Of a stretch of 15,532 nt of DNA, positions 1 to 6,739 are shown piece after piece. Each line of letters opens with the position of its first letter. The first letter of the stretch is position 1. Source of the DNA: an uncultured Bacteroidales bacterium (GTDB lineage: Bacteria; Bacteroidota; Bacteroidia; Bacteroidales; UBA932); assembly GCA_937901105.1 (NCBI GenBank), contig CALCHD010000099.1, positions 1-15,532 of the forward strand, written 5' to 3'. Made by a program: the position numbers and the translations under genes. Under the pieces are notes generated by a model, which saw only the letters and a list, made by a program, of their open reading frames with translations, was not told the DNA's origin and searched no databases.

Positions 1-367
1 GTCTGTCGATGATTCCCATTATTCTCGGTATATTATTATTCTGAGAAATTATAAAAGAGCAAAGGGCCTCCCAGGGCTCCTGAAAAATCTCGTGTCGGGA
101 AGAGCTGTCGTGGTTTCCCGATATGCACACCACAGGCATCCCCGGCGCAGCCTGCTTGAGCTCAAGCATATAACCGCTGAACTGCTTCTGCACATACGCC
201 CCCGGCGCAGCCACATCATAAATGTCGCCCGCAATAACCAGCAGATCCGGTTGCTCCCCGGCAATAAGCCCCCTAAGCGCAGCAATCATATTGCCGTGCT
301 CGTCATTCCTGTCATACCCGTGAAAACTCTGGCCCAGATGCCAGTCTGATGTGTGGATTATTTTCAT
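1..367 (-). CDS. sbcD: Exonuclease subunit SbcD (Mre11-like nuclease), N-terminal part
   Basis: The gene starts at the ATG at 367 and runs off the left edge, so about 122 N-terminal residues are visible and the C-terminus lies outside. The protein opens MKIIHTSDWHLGQ, the first metallophosphoesterase motif (metal ligands D8 and H10). It continues with AGDIYD (D48, in the second motif) and GNHDS (N85, H86, D87, in the third). These motifs and their spacing are characteristic of SbcD, the nuclease subunit of the SbcCD complex, which processes DNA hairpins, palindromes and blocked ends; its partner SbcC would be expected just downstream, outside the window. The gene lies downstream of htpG on the same strand but is separated from it by a terminator and a repeat array, so it probably has its own promoter. 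It is interesting that a palindrome-processing nuclease lies about 2.4 kb from a 154-bp palindrome, but this may be chance. Confidence 0.9.
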   Translation of the reverse strand, partial: MKIIHTSDWHLGQSFHGYDRNDEHGNMIAALRGLIAGEQPDLLVIAGDIYDVAAPGAYVQKQFSGYMLELKQAAPGMPVVCISGNHDSSSRHEIFQEPWEALCSFIISQNNNIPRIMGIIDR

Positions 368-389
368 GCCCTGTTTGCGTTTGTTCTTT

Positions 390-397
390 CAAATATA
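390..397 (-). promoter_or_regulatory. Candidate -7 promoter box of sbcD
   Basis: On the minus strand this reads TATATTTG, a match to the Bacteroides -7 consensus TAnnTTTG, and it ends 22 bp upstream of the sbcD start codon. I found no convincing -33 TTTG at the usual 17-23 bp spacing, so the call is tentative. Confidence 0.35.
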
Positions 398-460
398 CTT
401 CAAAAGAGGCAAAACATTACAGCATAAAGTGATTTATTTTCCACGTACACAAGAATGCAA

Positions 461-474
461 ATTTTGCGCAAAAT
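461..474. repeat. 14-bp perfect palindrome upstream of sbcD
   Basis: ATTTTGCGCAAAAT is a perfect palindrome lying 94 bp upstream of the sbcD start and just beyond the htpG terminator. It could be a binding site for a dimeric regulator, but nothing else in the sequence identifies one. Confidence 0.5.
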
Positions 475-486
475 CTCACATTTATG

Positions 487-531
487 AAGAAAAAACACTG
501 TCGGGAGTAAAAATCTCTTCCCGACAGTGTT
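487..531 (-). terminator. Rho-independent terminator after htpG
   Basis: The arms 494-506 (AACACTGTCGGGA) and 519-531 are perfectly complementary over 13 bp around a 12-nt loop. Read on the minus strand the stem is followed by a T-rich run (the A-rich stretch 487-493), so it terminates transcripts coming leftward from htpG. It lies 196 bp beyond the htpG stop, after the tandem repeat array, so the array should be part of the htpG mRNA 3' end. The minus-strand 5' arm and loop contain the TCGGGAAGAG motif found elsewhere in the window. Confidence 0.8.
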
Positions 532-540
532 ATGTTTACT

Positions 541-723
541 GCTCACGCAGGGTGCGGCTCCCGGCCTTCCGTGTTACACGGCCTCCGCCGGGCGTCTGAT
601 GACGCCTTTTTAAGTTCACTGCTCACGCAGGGTGCGGCTCCCGGCCTTCCGTTCCACACAGCCTCCGCCGGGCATCTGATGATGCCTTTTTAAGTTCACT
701 GCTCACGCAGGGTGCGGCTCCCG
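541..723. repeat. 80-bp tandem repeat array (two full units plus a 23-bp partial)
   Basis: Units 541-620 and 621-700 differ at 6 of 80 positions by hand count; a third copy of the first 23 bp (701-723) ends 3 bp before the htpG stop codon. Each unit is rich in self-complementary segments. In unit 1, CCCGGC (560-565) pairs with GCCGGG (587-592) and CCGTG (569-573) pairs with CACGG (577-581). A compact hairpin GGCGTC-TGAT-GACGCC (591-606) is followed by TTTTT, which looks like a plus-strand terminator. In unit 2 this last hairpin is GGCATC-TGAT-GATGCC (671-686): both arms changed together so pairing is kept. No gene of ordinary length is carried. Most of the 360-bp spacer between sbcD and htpG is accounted for by this array and the terminator. 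Confidence 0.9.
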
Positions 724-726
724 CAA

Positions 727-2670
727 TTATTTCTTCAGCATCTCCAGGCTTCTCTGGATGAAGTCATGCAGTTCCTTGCCTTTCAACATGTTATTTGAAA
801 GAAGTGCAAGATCTACTGTCTGCTTCATTAGGTCGTTGCCTTTTGCAAACTCCTCCATGATAGCCTTTCTTGCAGCTCTCTTCTCCTCATCGGTCTCACC
901 TTTGATGTCTGCCACCTTGCATGCTGTCTCACCCTCCATTGAATCAATGATATCCTTGATGATAGGGTTCTCATAGTTAAGGGTAACTGTGTATGAATCA
1001 GGCATTGAGCCGTAGAAGTTAAGACCTCCGTTCAAAGCGCTCATCTCCCTGTAGCGGCGCATGAACTCGCTTTGGGTAATCATAATTGGAGCCGCTGCAG
1101 CACCAAGATTGTCTACCTGCACCTGATAGTGGGCTCCCTCCGGAAGCACAGCCTCAAATGCAAATCCAAGGTCTCCCTCCATTCCCTCTTTAAGGACAGG
1201 CTTCTCCTTGTTGTCCTTCTGGATAAGATTGTCAATGCTGTCTGCATCCACGCGAGCAAAAGTTGAGTTCTTAAACTTGCTCTCAAGAAGGTTCACAAAG
1301 TGTGCGTCAAGCTGGCTGTCAAATACAAGTACCTGGTATCCTTTGTTCTTTGCAGCCTCAATATAAGAGTACTGCGCTACAGGATCTGTGGTATACAAGT
1401 ACACAAGCTTGTTATTCTTGTCAGTCTGCTCTCCCTCAATAAGGGTCTTGAACTCATCGTACTTGAAATATTTGCCTTCTACAGTCTTCATCAACGCAAA
1501 TTTCACAGCCTTGTCATAGAACTTCTCATCAGAAAGCATTCCGTACTCAATGAACAGCTTAAGGTTGTCCCATTTCTCCTGGAACTGCTCCTTCTCATTC
1601 CTTGAAATCTCATCCAATCTGTCAGCCACCTTTCTGGTAATGTAGCTGGAGATCTTCTTAACATTCGAATCGCTCTGTAGATAGCTTCTAGAAACGTTAA
1701 GCGGAATATCCGGAGAATCAATCACACCATAAAGCAATGTAAGAAAATCAGGAACAATATTCTCCACAGAATCAGTCACAAACATCTGCTTGCAATAAAG
1801 CTGGATCTTGTTCTTTGAGATATCCATTCTGTCCTTGATTTTAGGGAAATAAAGGATACCTGTAAGGTTGAACGGATAATCCACATTCAGATGAATATAG
1901 AACAAAGGATCCTCCTGCATAGGATAAAGCTTGCGGTAGAACTCCATATACTCCTCATGGGTAATTTCAGACGGAGTCTTGCTCCATAGAGGTGTAGAAT
2001 CATTTATGATCTTGTCCTTGTCAGTCTCAACGTACTTGCCGTCTTTCCACTCCTCCTCCTTGCCGAACGCAATTGGAACAGGCATAAACTTACAATACTT
2101 GTTCAAAAGCTCATTGATCTTGCTCTTGCCTGCAAACTCCTTGCTCTCATCATCCAAATAAAGGGTAATCTCTGTTCCACGGTCTGTCTTGTCAATCTCC
2201 TCCATAGTATACTCTGGAGAACCGTCACAGCTCCATTTAACTGCCTTCGCACCCTCTTTCCAAGACAAAGTCTTGATATCCACCTTCTTTGAAACCATAA
2301 AAGAAGAATAGAAGCCAAGTCCGAAATGTCCGATAATGCTGTTCAGCTGGTCCTTGTACTTCTCAAGGAACTCACCCGCACTTGAAAAAGCAATCTGATT
2401 AATATATTTGTCAACCTCCTCAGCAGTCATACCAATACCTCTATCAGTAATAGTAAGTGTATTAGCCTCAGAATCAACAGCAACACGAATAGTAAGATCA
2501 CCAAGCTCTCCCTTAAACTCACCTTTAGAAGCCACAGCCTTCATCTTCTGTGTAGCATCCACCGCATTAGCTACAAGCTCACGTAGGAAAATCTCATGAT
2601 CCGAGTACAAAAACTTCTTGATAACGGGGAATATATTTTCAGTAGTAACCCCAATATTTCCTTTCTGCAT
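727..2670 (-). CDS. htpG: Molecular chaperone HtpG (Hsp90)
   Basis: The 647-residue protein has the full Hsp90 layout: an N-terminal GHKL ATPase domain, a middle client-binding domain and a C-terminal dimerization region. ATPase motifs are plain: ELVANAVDA (E31, N35 and D38 in the first 40 residues), DRGIGM (76-81) and GHFGLGFYSSFMV further on. The middle domain carries the family sequence DIPLNVSRSYLQ. HtpG is an ATP-driven cytosolic chaperone that helps fold and stabilise client proteins under stress. The ATG at 2670 places the family N-terminus MQKGNIGVTTENIF correctly. It stands alone on the minus strand, with a candidate promoter about 85 bp upstream flanked by an inverted repeat that may be its stress-response operator. 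A terminator lies 196 bp after its stop codon, beyond the repeat array. Confidence 0.97.
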   Translation of the reverse strand: MQKGNIGVTTENIFPVIKKFLYSDHEIFLRELVANAVDATQKMKAVASKGEFKGELGDLTIRVAVDSEANTLTITDRGIGMTAEEVDKYINQIAFSSAGEFLEKYKDQLNSIIGHFGLGFYSSFMVSKKVDIKTLSWKEGAKAVKWSCDGSPEYTMEEIDKTDRGTEITLYLDDESKEFAGKSKINELLNKYCKFMPVPIAFGKEEEWKDGKYVETDKDKIINDSTPLWSKTPSEITHEEYMEFYRKLYPMQEDPLFYIHLNVDYPFNLTGILYFPKIKDRMDISKNKIQLYCKQMFVTDSVENIVPDFLTLLYGVIDSPDIPLNVSRSYLQSDSNVKKISSYITRKVADRLDEISRNEKEQFQEKWDNLKLFIEYGMLSDEKFYDKAVKFALMKTVEGKYFKYDEFKTLIEGEQTDKNNKLVYLYTTDPVAQYSYIEAAKNKGYQVLVFDSQLDAHFVNLLESKFKNSTFARVDADSIDNLIQKDNKEKPVLKEGMEGDLGFAFEAVLPEGAHYQVQVDNLGAAAAPIMITQSEFMRRYREMSALNGGLNFYGSMPDSYTVTLNYENPIIKDIIDSMEGETACKVADIKGETDEEKRAARKAIMEEFAKGNDLMKQTVDLALLSNNMLKGKELHDFIQRSLEMLKK

Positions 2671-2739
2671 ATCTTATATCAAATATTTTTAAATGTATTC
2701 TTCCCGATAGATATCAAATGCCATACCATATACTTTAAA

Positions 2740-2770
2740 TTGACATTTTGGCGCAAAGATCAGATGTCAA
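2740..2770 (-). promoter_or_regulatory. Candidate htpG promoter with flanking inverted repeat
   Basis: On the minus strand GATCTTTG (2761-2754) matches the Bacteroides -7 consensus TAnnTTTG at all but the first position and is followed by CGCC. It is bracketed by TTGACAT (2740-2746) and ATGTCAA (2764-2770), a perfect 7-bp inverted repeat with a 17-bp spacer. A dimeric regulator bound there would cover the start region. No clear -33 element is visible. The predicted leader would be roughly 75-80 nt and contains TCGGGAAGA (2706-2698), a near copy of a motif seen before sufD and pnuC. Confidence 0.45.
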
Positions 2771-2786
2771 ATTGAGGTGGTCAGAG

Positions 2787-2819
2787 TCCTGTGACGCTCC
2801 TGTGATGCTCCTGCAATTC
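2787..2819 (+). repeat. 11-bp iterated repeat at the left edge of the palindrome
   Basis: TCCTGTGACGC (2787-2797) and TCCTGTGATGC (2798-2808) are adjacent near-identical 11-mers, and TCCTGCAATTC (2809-2819) begins a diverged third copy that overlaps the palindrome arm. It may mark slippage at the edge of the hairpin or a partial insertion scar. Confidence 0.6.
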
Positions 2820-2960
2820 ATCTGCCACACCTACCCCTGCCAGAATGCACTCCAGGGCCGGTTACCGTGGACAATTCAACAAATTTGTTGAGTTGTCCAC
2901 ACTAATGTGCCCTGGAGCGCATTCCAGGGGGTATAGGTGTGGACAACGAATTGCAGGAGC
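2807..2960. repeat. 154-bp symmetric imperfect palindrome
   Basis: The two 77-bp arms are exactly symmetric about 2883/2884. Perfect paired blocks are 2807-2819 with 2948-2960, 2825-2833 with 2934-2942, 2844-2848 with 2919-2923, 2850-2858 with 2909-2917, and 2867-2883 with 2884-2900 (one T-G wobble). By hand about 60 of 77 positions pair. The centre is CAACAAATTTGTTG with no loop. Inside the right arm CCCTGGA (2910-2916) can pair with TCCAGGG (2923-2929), so a cloverleaf form is possible. It lies in the divergent spacer between htpG and the regulator gene and has no coding content. It could be a structured RNA, a small non-autonomous element or a protein-binding cruciform. Confidence 0.85.
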
Positions 2961-3020
2961 CCCCGCACAAATACACACAACCACGCATAGTTTGTATATC
3001 TGCATTTTACAACATTAGTT

Positions 3021-3067
3021 TGTAAAATATATTTACACATTTTGCATATCTGTAAAATATTTTTACA
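3021..3067. promoter_or_regulatory. Two TGTAAA-N5-TTTACA operator-like sites
   Basis: Site 1 (3021-3037) and site 2 (3051-3067) are both TGTAAA-N5-TTTACA and their centres are 30 bp apart, about three helical turns. Extra TTTTACA half-sites lie at 3005-3011 and 3086-3092. Site 2 overlaps the predicted -7 box of the downstream regulator gene and site 1 lies just upstream of its -33 box. The arrangement is that of a repressor or autoregulator binding on one face of the promoter. The direct repeat GCAGTTATAA (3071-3080 and 3094-3103) lies in the leader. Confidence 0.6.
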
Positions 3068-3071
3068 TTTG
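3041..3071 (+). promoter_or_regulatory. Bacteroides-type promoter of the Fis-domain regulator
   Basis: TTTG (3041-3044) is followed, after 19 bp, by TACATTTG (3064-3071). This matches the -33 TTTG / -7 TAnnTTTG consensus at optimal spacing and is the best promoter in the window. The start would fall near 3076-3078, giving a leader of about 40 nt before the ATG at 3117. Confidence 0.65.
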
Positions 3072-3116
3072 CAGTTATAATCAAGTTTTACAGGCAGTTA
3101 TAAATTCAGCTCAAAA

Positions 3117-3731
3117 ATGGACAAAATTAACGGCACCGTGCTGATTTCAGACAAGAACAGGGGATTGATGACCGCTCTTGTGCTGCTTTTACAGAAATAT
3201 TTCAGCAGGGTAATCACAGAAGATAATGGTGAAAAAATCATAAGTCTTGCGGCAGAAGGAGATGTGGACATTGTGGTTCTGGATGCCGGCAACGGCAGCG
3301 GAAAAACATTTGAGGATTCACTGCAGCTTACCCGCAAAATTGTATCCCTGGAGCAGAATGTACAGGTAGTTGCCCTTACAAATTTCGGGCAGACAGAAGC
3401 GGCAATGAAGCTGGCTGATGAAGGAGCATTTGACTTTGCCGTAAAGCCATGGAACAACGATAAGCTGCTTATAACTTTAAGGAATGCATGGCAAATGAGG
3501 CAATGCTCAAATACACTTAAGCTAATTGGCATGCAGAACGCGGCTCCGGAGCATCTAGATGATAAAGAAAATGGAAAGGAGAGGATAATTACCCTGGAGC
3601 AGATGGAGAAGAAAATGATGAAGGCAGCTATAAAGAGAAACAGAGGAAACATCACAAACGCTGCAGAAGAGTTGGGCATTACCAGACAAACTCTATATAA
3701 CAAGGGGAAGAAATACAAGCTATTTGAGTAA
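3117..3731 (+). CDS. Receiver domain plus Fis-type HTH regulator, no AAA+ domain
   Basis: The 204-residue protein has an N-terminal response-regulator receiver fold (about residues 5-125). It includes D12, the phosphoacceptor position D56 in VVLDA, T88 and K110 in VKPW. After a short linker it ends in a Fis-type helix-turn-helix (about 160-203), with GNITNAAEELGITRQTLYNK as the DNA-reading part. NtrC-family regulators have these two ends but with a central AAA+ sigma-54 activator domain, which is missing here; the plan is closer to RegA/PrrA/ActR-type two-domain regulators. The acidic pocket has only one obvious Asp (SDKN instead of the usual DD/DE pair), so phosphorylation may be altered. 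No histidine kinase is adjacent. The gene has its own promoter with two palindromic sites, suggesting autoregulation. Whether it controls htpG or tyrS is unknown. Confidence 0.85.
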   Translation: MDKINGTVLISDKNRGLMTALVLLLQKYFSRVITEDNGEKIISLAAEGDVDIVVLDAGNGSGKTFEDSLQLTRKIVSLEQNVQVVALTNFGQTEAAMKLADEGAFDFAVKPWNNDKLLITLRNAWQMRQCSNTLKLIGMQNAAPEHLDDKENGKERIITLEQMEKKMMKAAIKRNRGNITNAAEELGITRQTLYNKGKKYKLFE

Positions 3732-3737
3732 AAGTAT

Positions 3738-3745
3738 TAACTTTG
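3738..3745 (+). promoter_or_regulatory. Candidate -7 box upstream of tyrS
   Basis: TAACTTTG matches TAnnTTTG and lies 51 bp upstream of the tyrS start codon, immediately after the regulator stop codon. No matching -33 TTTG is visible at the usual spacing. It would let tyrS-rbfA-permease be transcribed independently of the regulator. Confidence 0.4.
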
Positions 3746-3796
3746 CAGGTTACTATATATAAACAGAAATAAAAACGTAAAAAATATAAACCGAAA

Positions 3797-5086
3797 ATGA
3801 AGAATTTTGTAGAAGAGCTTACCTGGAGGGGAATGATCCACACAATGATGCCAGGTACAGAGGAGCAGCTTATGAAAGAGTGCACAGCTGCATACGTAGG
3901 AATTGACCCTACAGCAGACTCATTGCACATCGGACACTTGGTGAGCATTATGATGCTTAAACATTTCCAGAACTGCGGTCACAAGCCTTACGCACTTATC
4001 GGCGGTGCTACCGGAATGATTGGAGACCCTTCAATGAAGAGCGCAGAGAGAAACCTTTTGGATGAGGCTACTCTTAACCACAATATTGCAGCTATCAAGA
4101 AACAGCTTTCTATCTTCCTTGATTTTGATTCAGACAAGGAGAATGCAGCAGTTCTTGTAAACAACTATGACTGGATGAAAGATTTCTCATTCCTTTCATT
4201 CATCAGAGACATTGGAAAGCACATCACCGTAAACTACATGATGAGCAAGGATTCTGTAAAGAAACGTCTTTCTGGCGAGGCTAGAGAGGGTATGTCATTT
4301 ACAGAGTTCTCTTACCAGCTTGTTCAGGGATACGACTTCCTTTACCTTAACGAGCATATGAACTGCAAGCTCCAGATGGGCGGAAGCGACCAGTGGGGCA
4401 ACATCACCACAGGTACAGAGCTTATCAGAAGAAAGACCGGCAACGAGGCATTCGCCCTTACCTGCCCTCTAATTACAAAGGCAGACGGCGGCAAGTTCGG
4501 TAAGACAGAGAAAGGAAACATCTGGCTTGATCCTAACTACACTTCTCCATACACTTTCTACCAGTTCTGGATGAACGTAGGCGATGAGGATGCAGAGAAA
4601 TACATCAAGATCTTTACCATGCTTGACAGGGAGACTATTGAGAACGCAATTGCAGAGCATAAGGAGGCACCTCACATGAGAACCCTTCAGAAACTTCTTG
4701 CAAAAGAGATCACTGTTATGGTTCACGGCGAGGAGGAGTTCAACAAAGCAATTGAGGCTTCAAACATGCTTTTCGGAAACTCTACCCAGGAGGCTCTTAA
4801 GAAACTTGACGAGCAGACTTTCCTTTCTGTATTTGACGGCGTTCCACAGTTTGAGGTTTCAAGAGAGAAGCTTGGCACAAACATCATTGACATGCTTGCT
4901 GTAGAGTCCAGCATTTTCCCTTCTAAAGGAGAGTGCCGCAAGATGATTCAGGCAAACGGATTGAGCATCAACAAAGAGAAGTTTACCGCTGTTGACGGAG
5001 TTTTAGCAGAAGATCAATTGATCAACGATAAATATATTCTAGTTCAGAAAGGTAAGAAGAATTACTTCATCTTAAAGTTCAACTAA
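3797..5086 (+). CDS. tyrS: Tyrosyl-tRNA synthetase
   Basis: The 429-residue protein is a standard bacterial class I TyrRS that charges tRNA-Tyr with tyrosine in the cytosol. The HIGH signature is intact (H44-I-G-H47 within DPTADSLHIGHL), and the second signature is KFGKT at about residues 233-237. The C-terminal region (about 365-429, MIQANGLSINKE) is an S4-like RNA-binding domain. The tyrosine-pocket sequence QGYDFLYL and the GGSDQWGN motif are also present. The ATG at 3797 gives the family start with WRGMI shortly after it. No T-box or other leader regulation is visible in the 65-bp upstream spacer. Its stop codon overlaps the rbfA start (TAATG), so the two are translationally coupled. Confidence 0.97.
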   Translation: MKNFVEELTWRGMIHTMMPGTEEQLMKECTAAYVGIDPTADSLHIGHLVSIMMLKHFQNCGHKPYALIGGATGMIGDPSMKSAERNLLDEATLNHNIAAIKKQLSIFLDFDSDKENAAVLVNNYDWMKDFSFLSFIRDIGKHITVNYMMSKDSVKKRLSGEAREGMSFTEFSYQLVQGYDFLYLNEHMNCKLQMGGSDQWGNITTGTELIRRKTGNEAFALTCPLITKADGGKFGKTEKGNIWLDPNYTSPYTFYQFWMNVGDEDAEKYIKIFTMLDRETIENAIAEHKEAPHMRTLQKLLAKEITVMVHGEEEFNKAIEASNMLFGNSTQEALKKLDEQTFLSVFDGVPQFEVSREKLGTNIIDMLAVESSIFPSKGECRKMIQANGLSINKEKFTAVDGVLAEDQLINDKYILVQKGKKNYFILKFN

Positions 5087-5430
5087 TGGAAGGAGAAAGC
5101 ACAAGACAACAGAAAATTGGAAAGCAGCTGCAGAAAGACCTTGCAGAGATTATCAGAAGCAAAGGTATGGCTGCTTTTGACGGGGCTATGGTTACAGTAA
5201 GCGAGGTAAGGGTAAGTCCAGACTTGTCATTTGCCAAGGTATTTGTAAGCATCTTCCCTTCTGCAAAAGGAGACAAGGCTATGGAGCTGCTGCAGAACTC
5301 TGTAAAGCAGATCAGGGGCGAGCTGGGCAGACTTGTGGGCAAACAGTTCAGAATTGTTCCGGAGATTGCCTTCTGCAGAGACAACACCCTCGACTACGTA
5401 GAGCACATAGATGACCTGCTGAAAAAATAA
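5086..5430 (+). CDS. rbfA: Ribosome-binding factor A
   Basis: The 114-residue protein matches RbfA in length and in its landmarks: an N-terminal R-x-x-K-I-G-x-Q-L-x-K-D-L-A-E-I stretch, a V-x-V-S-E-V-R-V-S-P-D-L segment and the C-terminal FRIVPEIAF...YVEHIDDLLKK. RbfA is a KH-fold factor that binds immature 30S subunits and helps mature the 16S rRNA 5' end. Its ATG shares one base with the tyrS stop codon, and the permease gene begins 3 bp after its own stop, so it is the middle gene of a compact operon. Pairing a tRNA synthetase with a ribosome assembly factor makes sense as a translation module. Confidence 0.95.
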   Translation: MEGESTRQQKIGKQLQKDLAEIIRSKGMAAFDGAMVTVSEVRVSPDLSFAKVFVSIFPSAKGDKAMELLQNSVKQIRGELGRLVGKQFRIVPEIAFCRDNTLDYVEHIDDLLKK

Positions 5431-5433
5431 CGG

Positions 5434-6636
5434 ATGAGGAACCAGTTCCATATAGCCTTAAGGTACCTGTTTGCAAAAAAGACGCATAATGTGATAAACA
5501 TTATTTCGGCAATAAGTGCAGCAGGAATTGCCATAGGCAGTATGGCCCTGGTCATTATCCTTTCTGTGTATAACGGCTTTGACAGCTCCATAAGAGAAAT
5601 CTATGAGAGCTTCAAGGCCGATTTTACTATAACCCCATCTGCCGGAAAGACCCTTTACATTGAACCGGCGCGCCTGCAGCAGGCATCCGGCCTGCACCAG
5701 GTAAAATCACTCCACACAATAATTGAAGAGAACGTATTCATAAAATACGGCTCAAAGGAGACAATTGCCTTAATGCGGGGAATAGACTCACTTTACCTGG
5801 AATCAAACCCAATAGGTGAGACACTGCTGGAAGGCAAGGCCCGCCTCGTGCAGAACGAACTGGAATACGCCATTATGGGAGAAGTGCTTGCATATGCGCT
5901 TCAGGCGAGAGTACGGTTCCAGACTCCAATAGAAATATACTTTCCAAAGAAGGATGCCACCGTTGCCATAACCAGCCCTCTGGAATCTGTAAACTACAGA
6001 AAACTCTTCCACGGAGCCACAATAAGAGGGCAGGGAACCAACGAAAGCTCAATCATATACATACCACAGGAGGCAGCAAGGGCGCTTACAGGAAGCAAAG
6101 AGAATGAATTTACCTCATTGGAGATCTTCCTCCACCAAGGAGCAGATAAGGAAACAGCAAGGGAAAACCTGCAGAATCTGTTTCCCGACAGCATTATAAA
6201 AGACAAGCTCCAGCAGAATGACACCCTATACAGGATGATGAAGGCAGAGAAGGGGGCAATCTACCTTATCCTGTTCTTTATCACAGCAATCATCTCAATC
6301 AACATTTTCAGCTGCTTGAGCATGATGATGGCAGAAAAGCGGGAGGACATTGCCACATTCCTTGGACTGGGAGCAACTAATGAGTTCATAAAGAGGATAT
6401 TTGTCCTCCACGGAACATTTATTTCCATTGCGGGATGTATGTTGGGAACAATAATCGGATTATTGGTTGCATGGGGACAGCAAACTTTTGGATTTGTCTC
6501 AATGCCTGGCAATTACATGCTCTCTGCCTTCCCTGTAGAAATTCAGTTTGCAGATGTTCTGATCACCGTTATAGGGGTATGCGGCATAGGATTTTTGATT
6601 TCTTGCCTCCCTGCACGAAAATTTTTCAAAAATTGA
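5434..6636 (+). CDS. FtsX-like permease of LolC/LolE type
   Basis: The 400-residue protein has the LolC/LolE/FtsX plan. The cytoplasmic N-terminus ALRYLFAKK leads into TM1 (about 19-46). A periplasmic domain of about 220 residues follows, then three more membrane segments (about 270-298, 316-340 and 370-393) and a short basic tail ending at PARKFFKN. In Gram-negative bacteria such permeases work with a LolD-type ATPase to release lipoproteins from the inner membrane to the carrier LolA. In Bacteroidota single-type LolC/E homologues are common, and I cannot tell from this sequence alone whether it is the lipoprotein exporter or another member of the family. No ATPase gene is adjacent. It starts 3 bp after rbfA and is the last gene of its operon, ending about 55 bp before a terminator. 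Confidence 0.85.
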   Translation: MRNQFHIALRYLFAKKTHNVINIISAISAAGIAIGSMALVIILSVYNGFDSSIREIYESFKADFTITPSAGKTLYIEPARLQQASGLHQVKSLHTIIEENVFIKYGSKETIALMRGIDSLYLESNPIGETLLEGKARLVQNELEYAIMGEVLAYALQARVRFQTPIEIYFPKKDATVAITSPLESVNYRKLFHGATIRGQGTNESSIIYIPQEAARALTGSKENEFTSLEIFLHQGADKETARENLQNLFPDSIIKDKLQQNDTLYRMMKAEKGAIYLILFFITAIISINIFSCLSMMMAEKREDIATFLGLGATNEFIKRIFVLHGTFISIAGCMLGTIIGLLVAWGQQTFGFVSMPGNYMLSAFPVEIQFADVLITVIGVCGIGFLISCLPARKFFKN

Positions 6637-6691
6637 TGCAACGTTTTTTACCCTAAATGCATCTATATAGTGTAGGTTTAGGTTTTAGTCC

Positions 6692-6731
6692 AAAAAGGGG
6701 TTTCCGTAGGTAGTAGCGGACTCCCCTTTTT
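6692..6731. terminator. Bidirectional Rho-independent terminator
   Basis: AAAAAGGGG (6692-6700) pairs with CCCCTTTTT (6723-6731), with an inner TCCG/CGGA pairing (6703-6706, 6717-6720) and a 10-nt loop. The A-run on one side and T-run on the other make it work in both directions. It sits between the convergent permease and ispE genes. Confidence 0.85.
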
Positions 6732-6739
6732 TCATACTC

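Noticed and set aside
92..349. Plus-strand frame of 85 codons at the left edge
   Set aside because: It is antisense to the sbcD reading frame, which carries all three metallophosphoesterase motifs.
541..723. CRISPR-like array: a 23-bp repeat occurring three times at an 80-bp period
   Set aside because: The two intervening 57-bp segments are nearly identical to each other, so this is a tandem repeat with an 80-bp unit, not repeats with unique spacers. No cas genes are present.
2671..3116. Possible small gene inside the 446-bp divergent spacer
   Set aside because: No frame of useful length with a plausible start is visible; the space is filled by the palindrome and promoter elements.
3098..3718. 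Long minus-strand frame (206 codons) with hydrophobic N-terminus opposite the regulator gene
   Set aside because: It is an antisense shadow. The plus-strand frame has clear receiver and Fis domains and a consensus promoter, while the minus frame is Ser/Phe/Leu-rich without family features.
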